From Euglena gracilis (lineage: Eukaryota; Euglenida; Euglenophyceae; Euglenales), in the NCBI GenBank assembly GCA_039621445.1, contig CP154954.1, forward strand, positions 44,557,847-44,621,846: DNA of 64,000 nt, read 5' to 3'. Both the position numbers and the translations under genes were made by a program. Positions 1 to 10,400 of this stretch are shown here, piece by piece (the first letter of the stretch is position 1; every line of letters starts with the position of its first letter). Below the pieces are notes generated by a model. That model saw nothing but the letters and a program-made list of their open reading frames with translations, was not told where the DNA came from and did no database searches.

Positions 1-1215
1 TAATTGATGGAGGAGATGGCAAAACCATGGAAGAACCCGAAGGGCAAGCAAAGATGAGGGGATGCTTTCGCACTTTGGTCAGACAGGCAACCATCAAAAA
101 CCGTTACTTCTCAACCAACCCATCAATTATTTCAACGTGAATTGTTTCAACGCCAGTGGTCCTGGGTTGGGAGCGGTGGTGGGGCGAACCGAGTCCACGG
201 ATCAGTGGCACAGCCTACTAGATTTGACGTGTTCGGGGGCGTAAGGCTGTACAGAGAAGCTTTGTGAGGCACAGAGGATGGGAGGGTAGGTAGGAGGGTA
301 AGAAGGGTGAGCTTAGCGAGAACTGGAGTTGCTGCTTGAAGTTGCTGCTTGAGTTGCTGCGCGCTGTTTCAACGTGAAAAAGCGCGTGCTGTCTCGCACT
401 TGGAATTGGAATCTTGGGAAATCTTTGAAGTGGTCACTCCAAAAAATCCCTTGTTGAACAGCTTCACGAATCAAGTTGATTTTGAGTGGACAAAGAAAAA
501 GGTCTTGTTGCAAGTAACACGACCAGGGTGTTTTACAAACGAAGGATTTTTTGGGTGCGATATGGTTGATAAGGTTGGGCGACCATGGCGCCAACTCCCC
601 TCAGAATGTTGAAGTTTACAGTCACTTGTGATGATGATTTTTTATCCCATTCAATTCTTTGAATTCTTTTTTTAGATTACGAATTTTTTCAGAGTCATCT
701 TACAAGTCATCCGATTGGGGAAGGATAAGAAAAAGTCATTTAATGGAGTTGGATTCTTTTCTCGAGAAACACATTTCCAAAAAAAAATACTAATAAATTG
801 AAGTAATGACAGTATGTTTTGAAAGTGAAGTGATTTTTTTAAGGACATTCGTGTCAGAGGCAGGGATGTCCCGAGATCTCAAAGAATTCGGAGAATGTGT
901 GGGAACCATTTTCAAAAATCCCCTTTTTGGTTTTTTTCATAAAAAAAAACGCTAGCATTGCTCAAAACCCTTTGGCACGGCAACCCCCCCCCAATGCCGT
1001 CATAAGCCGATTTCGGAATTTTTCGTCGGCCCCGCTGGCCGAAACCACCCGGCTCTATACGGAAAATTGGCCATGCCGACGATTTTCCACCAAAGGTGTC
1101 ACAAGGGGGGGTCGGGGGGGGGCGGCCGCCCCCCCCCGGGATTTTGGAAAGAAAAAAATTTTTTTGTAACATGAATGTGATATTTTTCTTTGTAATGCCA
1201 TGTTCAATGGTTCAA
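1..1215. other. No recognisable gene
   Basis: Open frames here are under 95 codons, overlap on both strands and show no domain, signal peptide or codon coherence. A GTTTCAACGTGAA-like phrase occurs twice (about 130-145 and 366-378). The end of the stretch is rich in C and G runs. I see nothing that can be annotated as a gene. Confidence 0.6.
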
Positions 1216-1362
1216 AGGGCGTTACCGTCTCGGCTGCCTTCGGCAGCCACCTTGCCAGTTAAAAGCACATTTTTGGAGAATGAAATTGCAAAATCCATTA
1301 CCGTCTCGGCCGCCTTTGGCGGCCGAAATAAAAATACTTGAAAAAACCCCACGGCACTTCTT

Positions 1363-1460
1363 GATGTTTAAACCGGCGTTTGAGACGCCGGGTTCAGGAC
1401 ATAACCGGCGTCCCCCCCCACGGGTTTTCCGGACGCCGGTTCTGTCCTAAAACCCAGCGC
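1363..1460. repeat. CCGGCGT inverted-repeat module
   Basis: AACCGGCGTT / ACGCCGGTT phrases are arranged head to head with TTCAGGACA and TGTCCTAAA spacers. Related modules occur at 1865-1895, 7520-7626, 9250-9290 and 9507-9545. The family A element at 7627 used one CCCGGCGT in such a module as its target. The modules look like remnants of an older palindromic element. Confidence 0.5.
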
Positions 1461-1462
1461 CA

Positions 1463-1785
1463 GGGGGGGTCGGCACACCCCTCCCCCCCCCCCCCTCCAC
1501 CGACCCCCTCCGCCACGGCCATTTTAACCCCCCTAAATTTCAACCCCCCCAATTAAAACCCCCCACCTCACCGCCCCCCCCCCCCCCCTGGCACCCCCGC
1601 TACCCCCGGATCACACCCCAAAGCCCCCCCCTCCCACCCCCCCCCCACCCCCCCCCCCCCCCCCCCCCCCGCGCCATCCTCCCCCCCTCCCCCCCCCTTT
1701 TCAGACCCCCTCGCCACGCCATGTCAGCCGCGCCAAAGAAAATTTTCTTGGAAAACCCCCGCGCACCCCTCCCCCCCCCCCATCC
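1463..1785. repeat. Dispersed repeat, copy 1 (partner at 8377-8532)
   Basis: This copy starts with GGGGTCGGCACACC and ends with a block containing GAAAATTTTCTTGGAAAACC and GCGCACCCCTCCCC. Both blocks are nearly identical at 8377-8532. Copy 1 carries about 190 extra bases of C-rich filler (1505-1690). No coding capacity was recognised. Confidence 0.7.
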
Positions 1786-2013
1786 GGCACCCCCTCGCCA
1801 CGCCAAAACCCCCCCCTCCCCCCCCCCTAGCCGGACGGCTCGCCACGGCGTGCCGACCCCCCCAGGAACGCCGGTTCTGTCCAAAACCCAGCGTCCGGTT
1901 TGGATCTTGGCCACAAACCGACTTTTTTTCCCCTCCTTTGGTGCTAATTGTTTTTTGGGACCCCACAAACCACTTTCACCTTGGCTGTTTGAATACAAAC
2001 TGATATCCCCATA

Positions 2014-2439
2014 CATAGCTGGCACTTCGTTTAAAACGAAGTCAAAAAAAACACGTTTTTTTTAAAAAAAACATGTTTTTTTTTAAAAAAAACAAAAAAA
2101 ACGCCATTGAGGGTCCAGGGCAAAAAAAATTTTTGCCTTTAATTTTAGCTTTTTTGCCCATCCTCGGTCAGAGAAAGACACCAAATTTGGGATGTTTCAA
2201 GTTGAAACATCCCAAAATGGCCGAAAAATGCCCTATTTTGACCATTCTTGTTGAAGACAACCAAAATTATTGGTTTTCAAGTCATTTGAGCTAAGATTGG
2301 TTAACCCTTGCGATCAAAGGCAAAATTTGGACCATCATTTTCCCCTTTGTTTTTTTTGCCGTTTTTTTTGCCCGTTTTTTTTAATAAAAAACAAAAAAAA
2401 ACGTTTTTTTTAAAAAAAACAAAAAAAACGCCAGCTATG
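2014..2439 (+). mobile_element. Family H non-autonomous TIR element, copy 1
   Basis: The element starts CATAGCTGGC and ends GCCAGCTATG. It is flanked by a perfect 8-bp direct repeat, TCCCCATA, at 2006-2013 and 2440-2447. The interior is A/T-homopolymer rich with no transposase. An 8-bp TSD plus short TIRs fits a hAT-like MITE; the superfamily call is inference. Confidence 0.9.
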
Positions 2440-3050
2440 TCCCCATATGTCCCCCGAGTTTGGGGGAAACTCTTCGTTCGGCTTCTTCACCCCCCCCCCC
2501 AGGTTGCGAAGTCGACAGTTGGGTTGAGTTGGGAGGTTTCCAAAGGGGTTCTACCCATGATTTCGCTTTCTAGCTCAAGTTTTTGGAGCATTGGACTTCA
2601 AAAAAGGCGTTAGCGTCTCGGCCCCTTTGGGGCCAGGGGGACAAAAAAAAGTACATTTTGGTTGTGCCATGAAAAAAATTTTCCTCGGCGCTTCGCGCCG
2701 GGGAAAAAAAGGATTTGTCCAAATTTTGTCGGTTCCTCGCCCCCCCCCCGGGAAAAAATTGTTCCGACACCGCTGTTTGGTGGCCAACCCAACCATGGTT
2801 GGGCTAACCATTGTCCATGGCTTCCTTTGGGAGTGTTGGCAGGGGGGGTCCTGAGGTCAGATTTTTTTTGCATTTTTTGGCACTTTTCGCTGTACCTTCT
2901 CAACACAGGGGGGGAGAAGCAGGAGGGGAAAAACAATGGTTACATTAGGCATTTGTCAAGGATCTCCCCCCCCCGAGAAAAAAAGGTACTTCAACAAAAA
3001 CTGCCACAAAACCAAAAAAAAAAAAAAAAAAAAAAACAAAAAAAAAAAAA

Positions 3051-3092
<42 letters not shown>

Positions 3093-4132
3093 TAATGACA
3101 TTTAAAAATCAAGTCCAGAACTCATGGGTCGGAGGGGGCGGAAATCTTTCTTTTTTCAATTTCGGTTGTTGTTCGTGAACTTTTCCATTGCCTTTTCGCC
3201 GCCCTTCAGGTGGTAACAAGAAACACATGTATGTTGACTTGGCTTTTTTTTCAAAATTGAAAGCAAGGCTTTTTTTTGACAAGTTTTGCTCTTTTTGGGG
3301 AACCTTTTTGGGAAAATGCATACCGTTCAGCCGCCCTTTGGGCGGCAACTCTTTTTTTTTTGTTCATCACCTTCCCTTGCGTTGGGCTTGAAAGCTTCCA
3401 AATTGTGATGGATTTGTGCCAAAAATTGCCACGTTTTTTGTCACATTCAATGCCAAAAAGCGCTACCGTCTCGCCGCCCTTCGGGCGGCAAAAGAAAACA
3501 ACAATGTTGTATTGGGCCTTGTCAAGGATCTCGCCCCCCCCCCCCCGAGAAAAAATTACTTCTACACCCCTGCTCCCCATTATGTACCCCCCCCATTATG
3601 TACCCCCTGGGAGGAGGTAATCACAATGGGGGGCAGTCCCAAGAGGAATGCACCTTGCCTGGCCATCCGCAGGCACGGATTCGGGTGCAGTGATTCCAAT
3701 TTGGTCACGGAAAAAGTGGTGTTCTGCCACGTGACCCCCCCCCCCCGTTACCCGTCCATGAACCATGAACCTCAAAATGACCATTTTGAGAGGAAAACGA
3801 GCAAAATTCCAACCATCAAAACGGTGAAGTTCACCGGTGAACTTTCCCGGTGAACTTCACCACCGAAAGTACCCCTGTTCCCACCCGTAGGGGGTGAGTC
3901 GGGTTGCGGGGGGGGGGGGGAGGGGGGTTGCGGGGAGGGGGGGGGACCAATTTTTCCAGGTCAAAATCAGGCCAAATCACCAAGTCGCAAAATTTGGATG
4001 ATGCCACCAATAATTAGGCATTTCCACACATCAAATTAGGATTTTGGTTCCAAATTGGGCATCGCCAACCCAAAATTTTGACCCATTTGCCCTTATTGGA
4101 GCCAAAGATGTGCACGACAACTATATTTTAAC
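2440..4132. repeat. Repeat-rich intergenic DNA
   Basis: Holds a block at 2840-2920 (GGTCCTGAGGTCAG, then CTCAACACAGGGGGG) repeated at 5270-5350. It also has paired phrases TTGTCAAGGATCTC plus a C run plus GAGAAAAA at 2954 and 3525, a poly-A run of about 70 bases (3018-3088), and GGTGAAGTTCACC palindromes near 3824-3860 that recur at 6280-6350. No gene was recognised. Confidence 0.55.
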
Positions 4133-4562
4133 CATAGCTGGCACTTCGTTTAAAACGAAGTCAAAAAAAACACGTTTTTTTAAAAAAAAAAAACATGTTT
4201 TTTTAAAAAAAACAAAAAAAAAACGCCATTGAGGGTCCAGGGCAAAAAAAATTTTTGCCTTTAATTTTAGCTTTTTTTGCCCATCCTCGGTCAGAGAAAG
4301 ACACCAAATTTGGGACGTTTCAAGGTGAAACATCCCAAAATGGCAGAAAAATGCCCTATTTTGACCATTCTTGATGAAGACAACCAAAATTATTGGTTTT
4401 CAAGTCATTTGAGCTAAGATTGGTTAACCCTTGCGATCAAAGGCAAAATTTGGACCATCATTTTCCCCTTTGTTTTTTTTGCCGTTTTTTTTGCCCGTTT
4501 TTTTTAATAAAAAACAAAAAAAAACGTTTTTTTTAAAAAAAACAAAAAAAACGCCAGCTATG
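4133..4562 (+). mobile_element. Family H non-autonomous TIR element, copy 2
   Basis: Almost identical to the copy at 2014 over its whole length, with the same CATAGCTGGC / GCCAGCTATG ends. It is flanked by a different perfect 8-bp duplication, ATTTTAAC (4125-4132 and 4563-4570). Independent duplications prove two separate insertions of a recently active family. Confidence 0.92.
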
Positions 4563-4570
4563 ATTTTAAC

Positions 4571-5747
4571 TAAAATTAGGCATCTCCCACCCGAAAGAAA
4601 TTTTCCCAGAACTGGGCTTCCGGTCGGGTTGCGGGGGGGGGGGTGCGGGGGGGACACCCCCGTATGTGTTTCATTTCGGCTTTTCGGCTACTTTGCCATT
4701 TCCTTCGGCCGGCGGGGGGGGGGGGTCTTATATGGGGGATGGTAAGGTTCGGGGTCAAGGTCAGGGTTAAGGTTAGGGTTAGGGTTTAGAGATTTTTTTG
4801 GAGGAAATTTTTGTTGCAAATGCGTTCATTTTCAAGAATTTTATCTGCCGGTGGTGGGGATGAAAAAAACCCTTATTTTGGGACGAAAAATTTTCACTCC
4901 CCATGGACTTGCCAAAAACACCCTATCGGGCTCACATGGCGTTGCCAACCCTGTGATGGCTAGGTTGGAATTGGATATGTTTTTCTTTATACATTCCCCC
5001 AGAGCCATGCATTATGTCCAGGCTCTTATATTTACTTCTCAATGGCTTGCTTTTCTGAGCATATCCCCAACAGCAACAAATGCATTGTCAGATGATGTCA
5101 TATTGCAATTGAGGACCAGGGCCACCGCACGTTGCCCTTTCAAAATCCTCCTTGCCAACTTTGAGTGTTTTTTTTTTGATTTGTTCATTTAAATTTATGA
5201 TTTAATAATAATAATAATAAATGGTTAATTGATTTGATTTGTTTTTGCCATTCTTGGCACTATGGAGCTTTGGCAGGGGGGGGAGGGGGGGTCCCGAGGT
5301 CAGTTTTTTTTGCATTTTTGGCACTTTTTGCTGTACTGTCTCAACACAGGGGGGGAAGGGTCCTGGGGTCCCAACTGTACTGCCAACCCCCCCCTCAAAA
5401 ATTGGCCAAAAATCGGCGCCGAAGGCGCTAAAAAATTTTAGGGCCTTTTTGGGGTCTAAAAAGGCCGTTTTTGGTGTCAAAATTTTCATCTGTCTTGGGG
5501 GGGTCTTGGGGCGGCACCAGGGGGGGGGGGTCCCAAAAACCCCAACTGTACAGGGGGGGGGGAGGGGGGTCCCCAAAAAACCCCAACTGTACTGCCGTCG
5601 CCCCCATGCTCCAGATGTTCCACAACAATGTGTGCAACAATGGGCAGGGGTTTTGTTTTGGAGCAGGATGAGGGGGAAGGCATTTTTGTCCCCCCCCACC
5701 CAGGGCAGCCGCGGAAGGGGGGGTCATGGTTCGATAAACAGAGAGTG
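4571..5747. other. No recognisable gene; simple repeats
   Basis: Includes a telomere-like GGTTAGGGTTAGGG tract (4762-4788), the second copy of the 2840-2920 repeat (5270-5350), and a cluster of CCCCAACTGTAC phrases (5370-5600) spaced by G or C runs. Open frames are artefacts of G/C runs. Confidence 0.5.
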
Positions 5748-6185
5748 TATGGGAGGCTAGGCACAGCGGGGGGGGGGGGGGGCGGGGGGGGGGGAGCGGC
5801 CGCGCGGGCGGCCGCGCGGGGGGGAGGGGAGGGCGGCCGCGCGGGCGGAACGCATCCTAAAATCGGTGATTTTCGGGTCCAAAAAGTGGTCATTTTTTTG
5901 CCATTTTTGGGCCATTTTTGACCAAAAAAGTGCTTCTTTGGCCGCGCGCAGAGCGCGCGTCCCCAAATTTGCCGTTTTATGTCCGAAAATGGTCATTTTT
6001 GGTCATTTTTGGGCCTCAAAAAAATCGCGATTTTTTCACAAAAAAAACTTTTTTCTTGGCTATGCTAGGCACAGTGGGAGGGGGGGTCCAGGGGGGGGGC
6101 GAGCGGCCGCGCGGGCGGCCGCGCAGGGGGCCGCGCAGGGGGGGGGGGTCCCGGACCCCCCCGAGCGGCGCGCCTAGCCTCCATG
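5748..6185. mobile_element. Putative TIR element with GAGGCTAGGC ends
   Basis: The left end reads ATGGGAGGCTAGGCACAGCG and the right end, on the complementary strand, reads CATGGAGGCTAGGCGCGCCG. Both ends run into GGCCGCGCGGGCGGCCGCGC blocks, and the centre is AT-rich with GGTCATTTTTGG repeats. I could not find a clean target duplication, so the exact ends are uncertain. No coding capacity. Confidence 0.55.
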
Positions 6186-7326
6186 GGGTGTGTCTCACCC
6201 TTCTATTTTCTGTTGTTATCGGTTTCCCAAGAAGCAACGGAGGTTAGGCAGGGGTGGGGGGGACTGTGGACCCCCCCGGTGAAGTTCACCGGTGAACAGA
6301 GGGGGGGGGAGGGGGTCCGGGACCCCCGGTGAACTTTCAAACGGTGAACTTCACCATAGGGGGGGGGGAAGGGGGTCAAAATGACCAAAGTCTACTGCCT
6401 GATCTCCAACATGCCTGTGGCTTGTCGTCTTTCAGGTGACATTGCTTTTGATTCAAAGGGCAGCGTTTGCAGAGAGGGTTGGTCCTTCTCAGTGGGGCAG
6501 AACTCGGCCACCAAACGCAATCTCACCAGTATGTGTGGCTTCAAACCTCCGGCAAATTACAACCAGTCTTCTTTGCACACACAACACACAACTTTTTGAC
6601 ATCATGGAATGTCGATTCTCCAGTTTCAATGGGCAGGCATGCCCCCCCCCCCCGGATCTTGTCCCCCCCTGACCACCCCGCCAAGGGTCCGGGCCGGGGG
6701 CTGAAGGAAATTGTTGACCTCCTGACCTTGTCCCCCCCCAATCTTGTCCCACACCCGGGCAACGTTAGCCGGGGGGGATGGTAAACAATGCTCTCCACTT
6801 GCCACCAATGACTTTGCAATGGGACAAATGAGAACACCTTGCAGAGGCAACAATGCTTGTGTTGGTGAGAGTTGGTATAACTGACGAGGATTTCCCATGC
6901 CATGGCGAGGGTCCTGGAGGGGAGGGGGGTCTTTTTCGACCCATACAAATCAGGTCCCAAAAATGCAAAAGAAAAAGTCTCTCCGTGCAACTGTCGTCCA
7001 ACAAACAGCACAAGAAAACCCCCAAAACCTTCAAAAAAAATCTCGAAAACGCTTGCAAATGCATGCACAATGCAAATATTCATTCAAAATAAAAAAATAT
7101 TTTAATCCAAAATGAATGAAAAATGAGGGTTTGCCATGGTTGCGAGGTGAGCAATGGTATGGTTTGGATGGAGATGTGCAGCTTGAAGATGGGAGTGCTG
7201 TATTTCTGGGGGGAGGAAAAACACCAGGCAGGAGCCACAAGATGTGGCCAAAAGGAAAAATTTATTGGAATTTTTTATCTTTAAAAGGAACAAAAAAAAA
7301 TCAAAAGAGGGTTTTTATTCACGAGG
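6186..7326. other. No recognisable gene
   Basis: Contains GGTGAAGTTCACC palindromes (6280-6350) and long G/C runs. The first exons of CP1 (signal peptide and most of the propeptide) should lie here or further upstream, but I could not recognise them. Confidence 0.5.
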
Positions 7327-7410
7327 AAGCCTGCCGGCAAGGGGCCAATGCAGGCAGCCCCCTCCCTGCCATCCATCACGACGCTCCCTGATCAGTTTGA
7401 CTGGCGGGCA
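7327..7410 (+). CDS. CP1 exon: propeptide end and mature N-terminus
   Basis: Encodes a Lys/Pro-rich stretch ending in [14 protein letters not shown]. The LPxxFDWR phrase marks the maturation site region of papain-like enzymes. A GTGGTG donor follows in phase 0 and pairs in frame with the acceptor AAG at 12264-12266. The 5' edge is uncertain. Confidence 0.7.
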
Positions 7411-10400
7411 GTGGTGCTGGATCAGTCGGGCACGCAGCACAGGGCAGACTTCTTCCTCTCTTTTGGATTGTCGAGGACAATAGTCTTCCACCATCAGGTG
7501 TGCCAGAGCCCCTAAACTGTGACGCCTGAACCGGCGTTCTGAGTTGTTGGCCTCACACCCAAACCGGCGTTCTGGACACAGTTTTTGTCTGTGAAAAAGG
7601 GGTTAGGGTTGTCCTGAACCCGGCGTCAGGGTTCGATATAAGGTGGGCGTACATGGTTTAGGTGGGGGTGTCCCCCCACCCCCCCCCCCTCCTGGCCCGC
7701 AGGGGGGGGGGTCCGGACCACCCCCCCCCACCTGCAAGGGGGGTCCGGACCGACCCTCGGGGGCAAAAATTGACCCCCCCAAAAAGGGTCAATTTTTTCC
7801 TCCGGCGCTTCACGCCGAAAATTTTTTGCATTTTTGGCACATTTTTGCCCAAAAAGTGCCCAAAATGGCACTTTTGGTCGTTTTGGGGGGTCAAAAATTT
7901 TCGGCCACCCTGACCGCGCACCTGTTTAGGTGGGGGGGGTGTCCCCCCCCCCCCCCCCCCTCCTGGCCCGCAGGGGGGGTCCGGCCCCCCCCCCCCCACC
8001 TGTCCTCATATCGAACCCTGCCCGGCGTCCGGCAGGGGAATGTATTTTGGCCAGAAAAGCATGCCAATGTGACCCCAGAAACGAAGATTGCCTTGTCTGA
8101 TGAGGGATGAGAGGCACAATTGCTGACTGCAATAAAATCACGGATCAGTGGTGGGACGCGTATTTGAGTTTCTGACACCGCATAGCCACCCCCGCTTGGG
8201 CTCGAAGTTCTTGCCGCTGGGACAGAGCGTCCGCATTTTCCTGCGGAGTATCAAATACTCCACATCCAGCGCAAATTTTGCGAAGGCCGCAAACCAGACA
8301 TCCAAATTTTCGATGACGCAATTTTGTGGTCCAAAATTCTAAAAATTCCGCAAAGGGCCCATACTCCGTACCCTATGGGGGGTCGGCACACCTCTCCCCC
8401 CCCCCCCCTCACCGACCCCCTCGCCACGCCATTTCACCCCCCCTCCCCCCCCCTTTTCAGACCCCCTCGCCACGCCATGTCAGCCGCGCCAAAGAAAATT
8501 TTCTTGGAAAACCCCCGCGCACCCCTCCCCCCGGCGCAAGGCGGTAGACTGGGGGGGGGGGGGGTAGTGGGTAGTCGGCCGACTAGTCGGCCGACTACCC
8601 AATTGGTCCACCGACTAGGCCTAGTCGGTAGCTAGTCGGCGAGACAGGGGGGGGGTAGTGGGTAGTCGGCCAACCAGTCGGCCGACTACCCACTCTAATG
8701 TACTAACGGGTCAAAACCGCCGACTTTTAAGCCCCCCCCATGAACAAAATCCAATGGAAACTACTAGTCGGTGGCTAGTCGGCGGTCATAAAAATGGTCT
8801 GTGGCGGGCCCAAATCACCCGGAAATGGTCCGGATGGGTCCAAATAAGTGTCTTACGCCTAAATAAACACCCCCAGATGAAAATATTTGGTCAGTGGGGG
8901 GTCGGTGGGCCCTTGATGGGGGTCCGGAAGGGTAAAAAACCAATGATGAAACAGGGATTACATTAAAATCCTTTAGAAATGCAATCTGCAATCTGCGTTC
9001 TGCATCACGAGAGGCAGAAAACTCCCCCCTCCACCCCAATCCGAGACTCAAATAACAAAATCCCTTTTGTATTGGCAACATACTCGGGGGCTAAGTCGTT
9101 TTTGTGGCTCACTTTGGTATAGGCGGGGGGGGCTCCGCCCCCCCCCGCACCCCCCCGCCTCAAATAACAAAATCCCTTCTGTGTTGGCAACATATTCGGG
9201 GGCTAAGTCGTTTTTGTGGCTCACTTTGGCATAGGCAGGGGGGGGGGGGCTGAACGCTGGGTTCAGGACAGCACCGGCGTCCCCCCCCTTTTTGATATAG
9301 ACATTTTGGTTTGTCAAATCCCACAGTTCAATTACCATATTTATCATGTCGAAGGAAAGCTCTCCTTTAGGACTTTCGATGCCCACAGAACTCAGACACA
9401 CTGCGCAGGCCAAAAAAAAACTACCCAGATGTGATGACCAGATGTCTATGAATCATTTTTGCAACTTTTTGGAACTTTTCATTTGGTCCCTTTGTGGCCA
9501 GTTTCACACCCGAACCGGTGTTCTGAACGCCGGTTCGGGCGGGAAATCTCCCACCTGATTTGTTTGGTTCGGGCGTGAAGCACCCCTCCCCCTCGGTCGG
9601 AGGACAGAGGTTATTGGTCGTTGGACGTAGGGGGAGGTAAGCACCCCAGTCTTTACCCGTCTTTTCTGGTGCTTTGACGGAGGGTAAAACAGTGAGTTGC
9701 GCTTTTAATGCAATCAATCTGTGAATGTTGTTCCCATTCCCACGATTGCAGCTCTATTTGTTCACCAGCACCCTCTTTTTCAGCTTTTGTGCGCACTCCT
9801 TCCCACCTCCCCCACCTCTGCCAAAGAGGTTCCCAAAGAAGGGGTCGTTGTTGTTTCTCAACCATAAGTGTTGGGCTTTCCTTGGTTCGATATCAGGAGG
9901 GCATGGGGGTTGAAAAAATTTTTTGGCACTTCGCGCCGGTCTCTGGAAAATTTTTTTTCCCACTGGCTAGCCCTGCTAGCAGACCCCCCCCCCCCCGGGG
10001 GTCTGCTAGAAATCCCACTAGCCAAATTTGGACTAGCTGCAGTCCAGCCCCCCCCGGGGGGGGGGGTGGGGTACTGCAATCCCTTAAGCAAAAGCCTGGT
10101 GCAAACCTGAAAAATGACGTGGTTAGGTTCACCTGGTTGCATGCACTGAACTGATGGTTCATAATATGCAACTGAACCTCCCCTCCCCAAAAAATATACC
10201 CCCCCCCCGGTTGGGGACTTCGGCTGCCCAAATAATATACCTCACCCCCCCCCCCGGACCCCAGAGAGGGAAAATCGAGCAATGCAGAAAATACTCAATT
10301 TCTGTGCAAAAACAACACATTTTGGCAAAAATGACTGGGACCAAAAAAATGGCAACGTCAACCTAAAGTAAAGTGTCACGAATGTGCAAAATGCAGAAAT

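Larger units (their letters stand above)
1216..3490. repeat. Five dispersed copies of a short hairpin motif
   Basis: A phrase close to TACCGTCTCG followed by a GC-rich hairpin such as GCCGCCCTTCGGGCGGC recurs near 1222-1250, 1297-1323, 2607-2632, 3320-3345 and 3460-3490. Stem bases change on both sides (GCTGCC/GGCAGC, GGCCGCC/GGCGGCC, GCCGCCC/GGGCGGC), so pairing is kept while sequence drifts. The units lie inside otherwise T- and A-rich DNA. They may be ends or internal hairpins of decayed mobile elements; no gene is attached to them. Confidence 0.6.
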
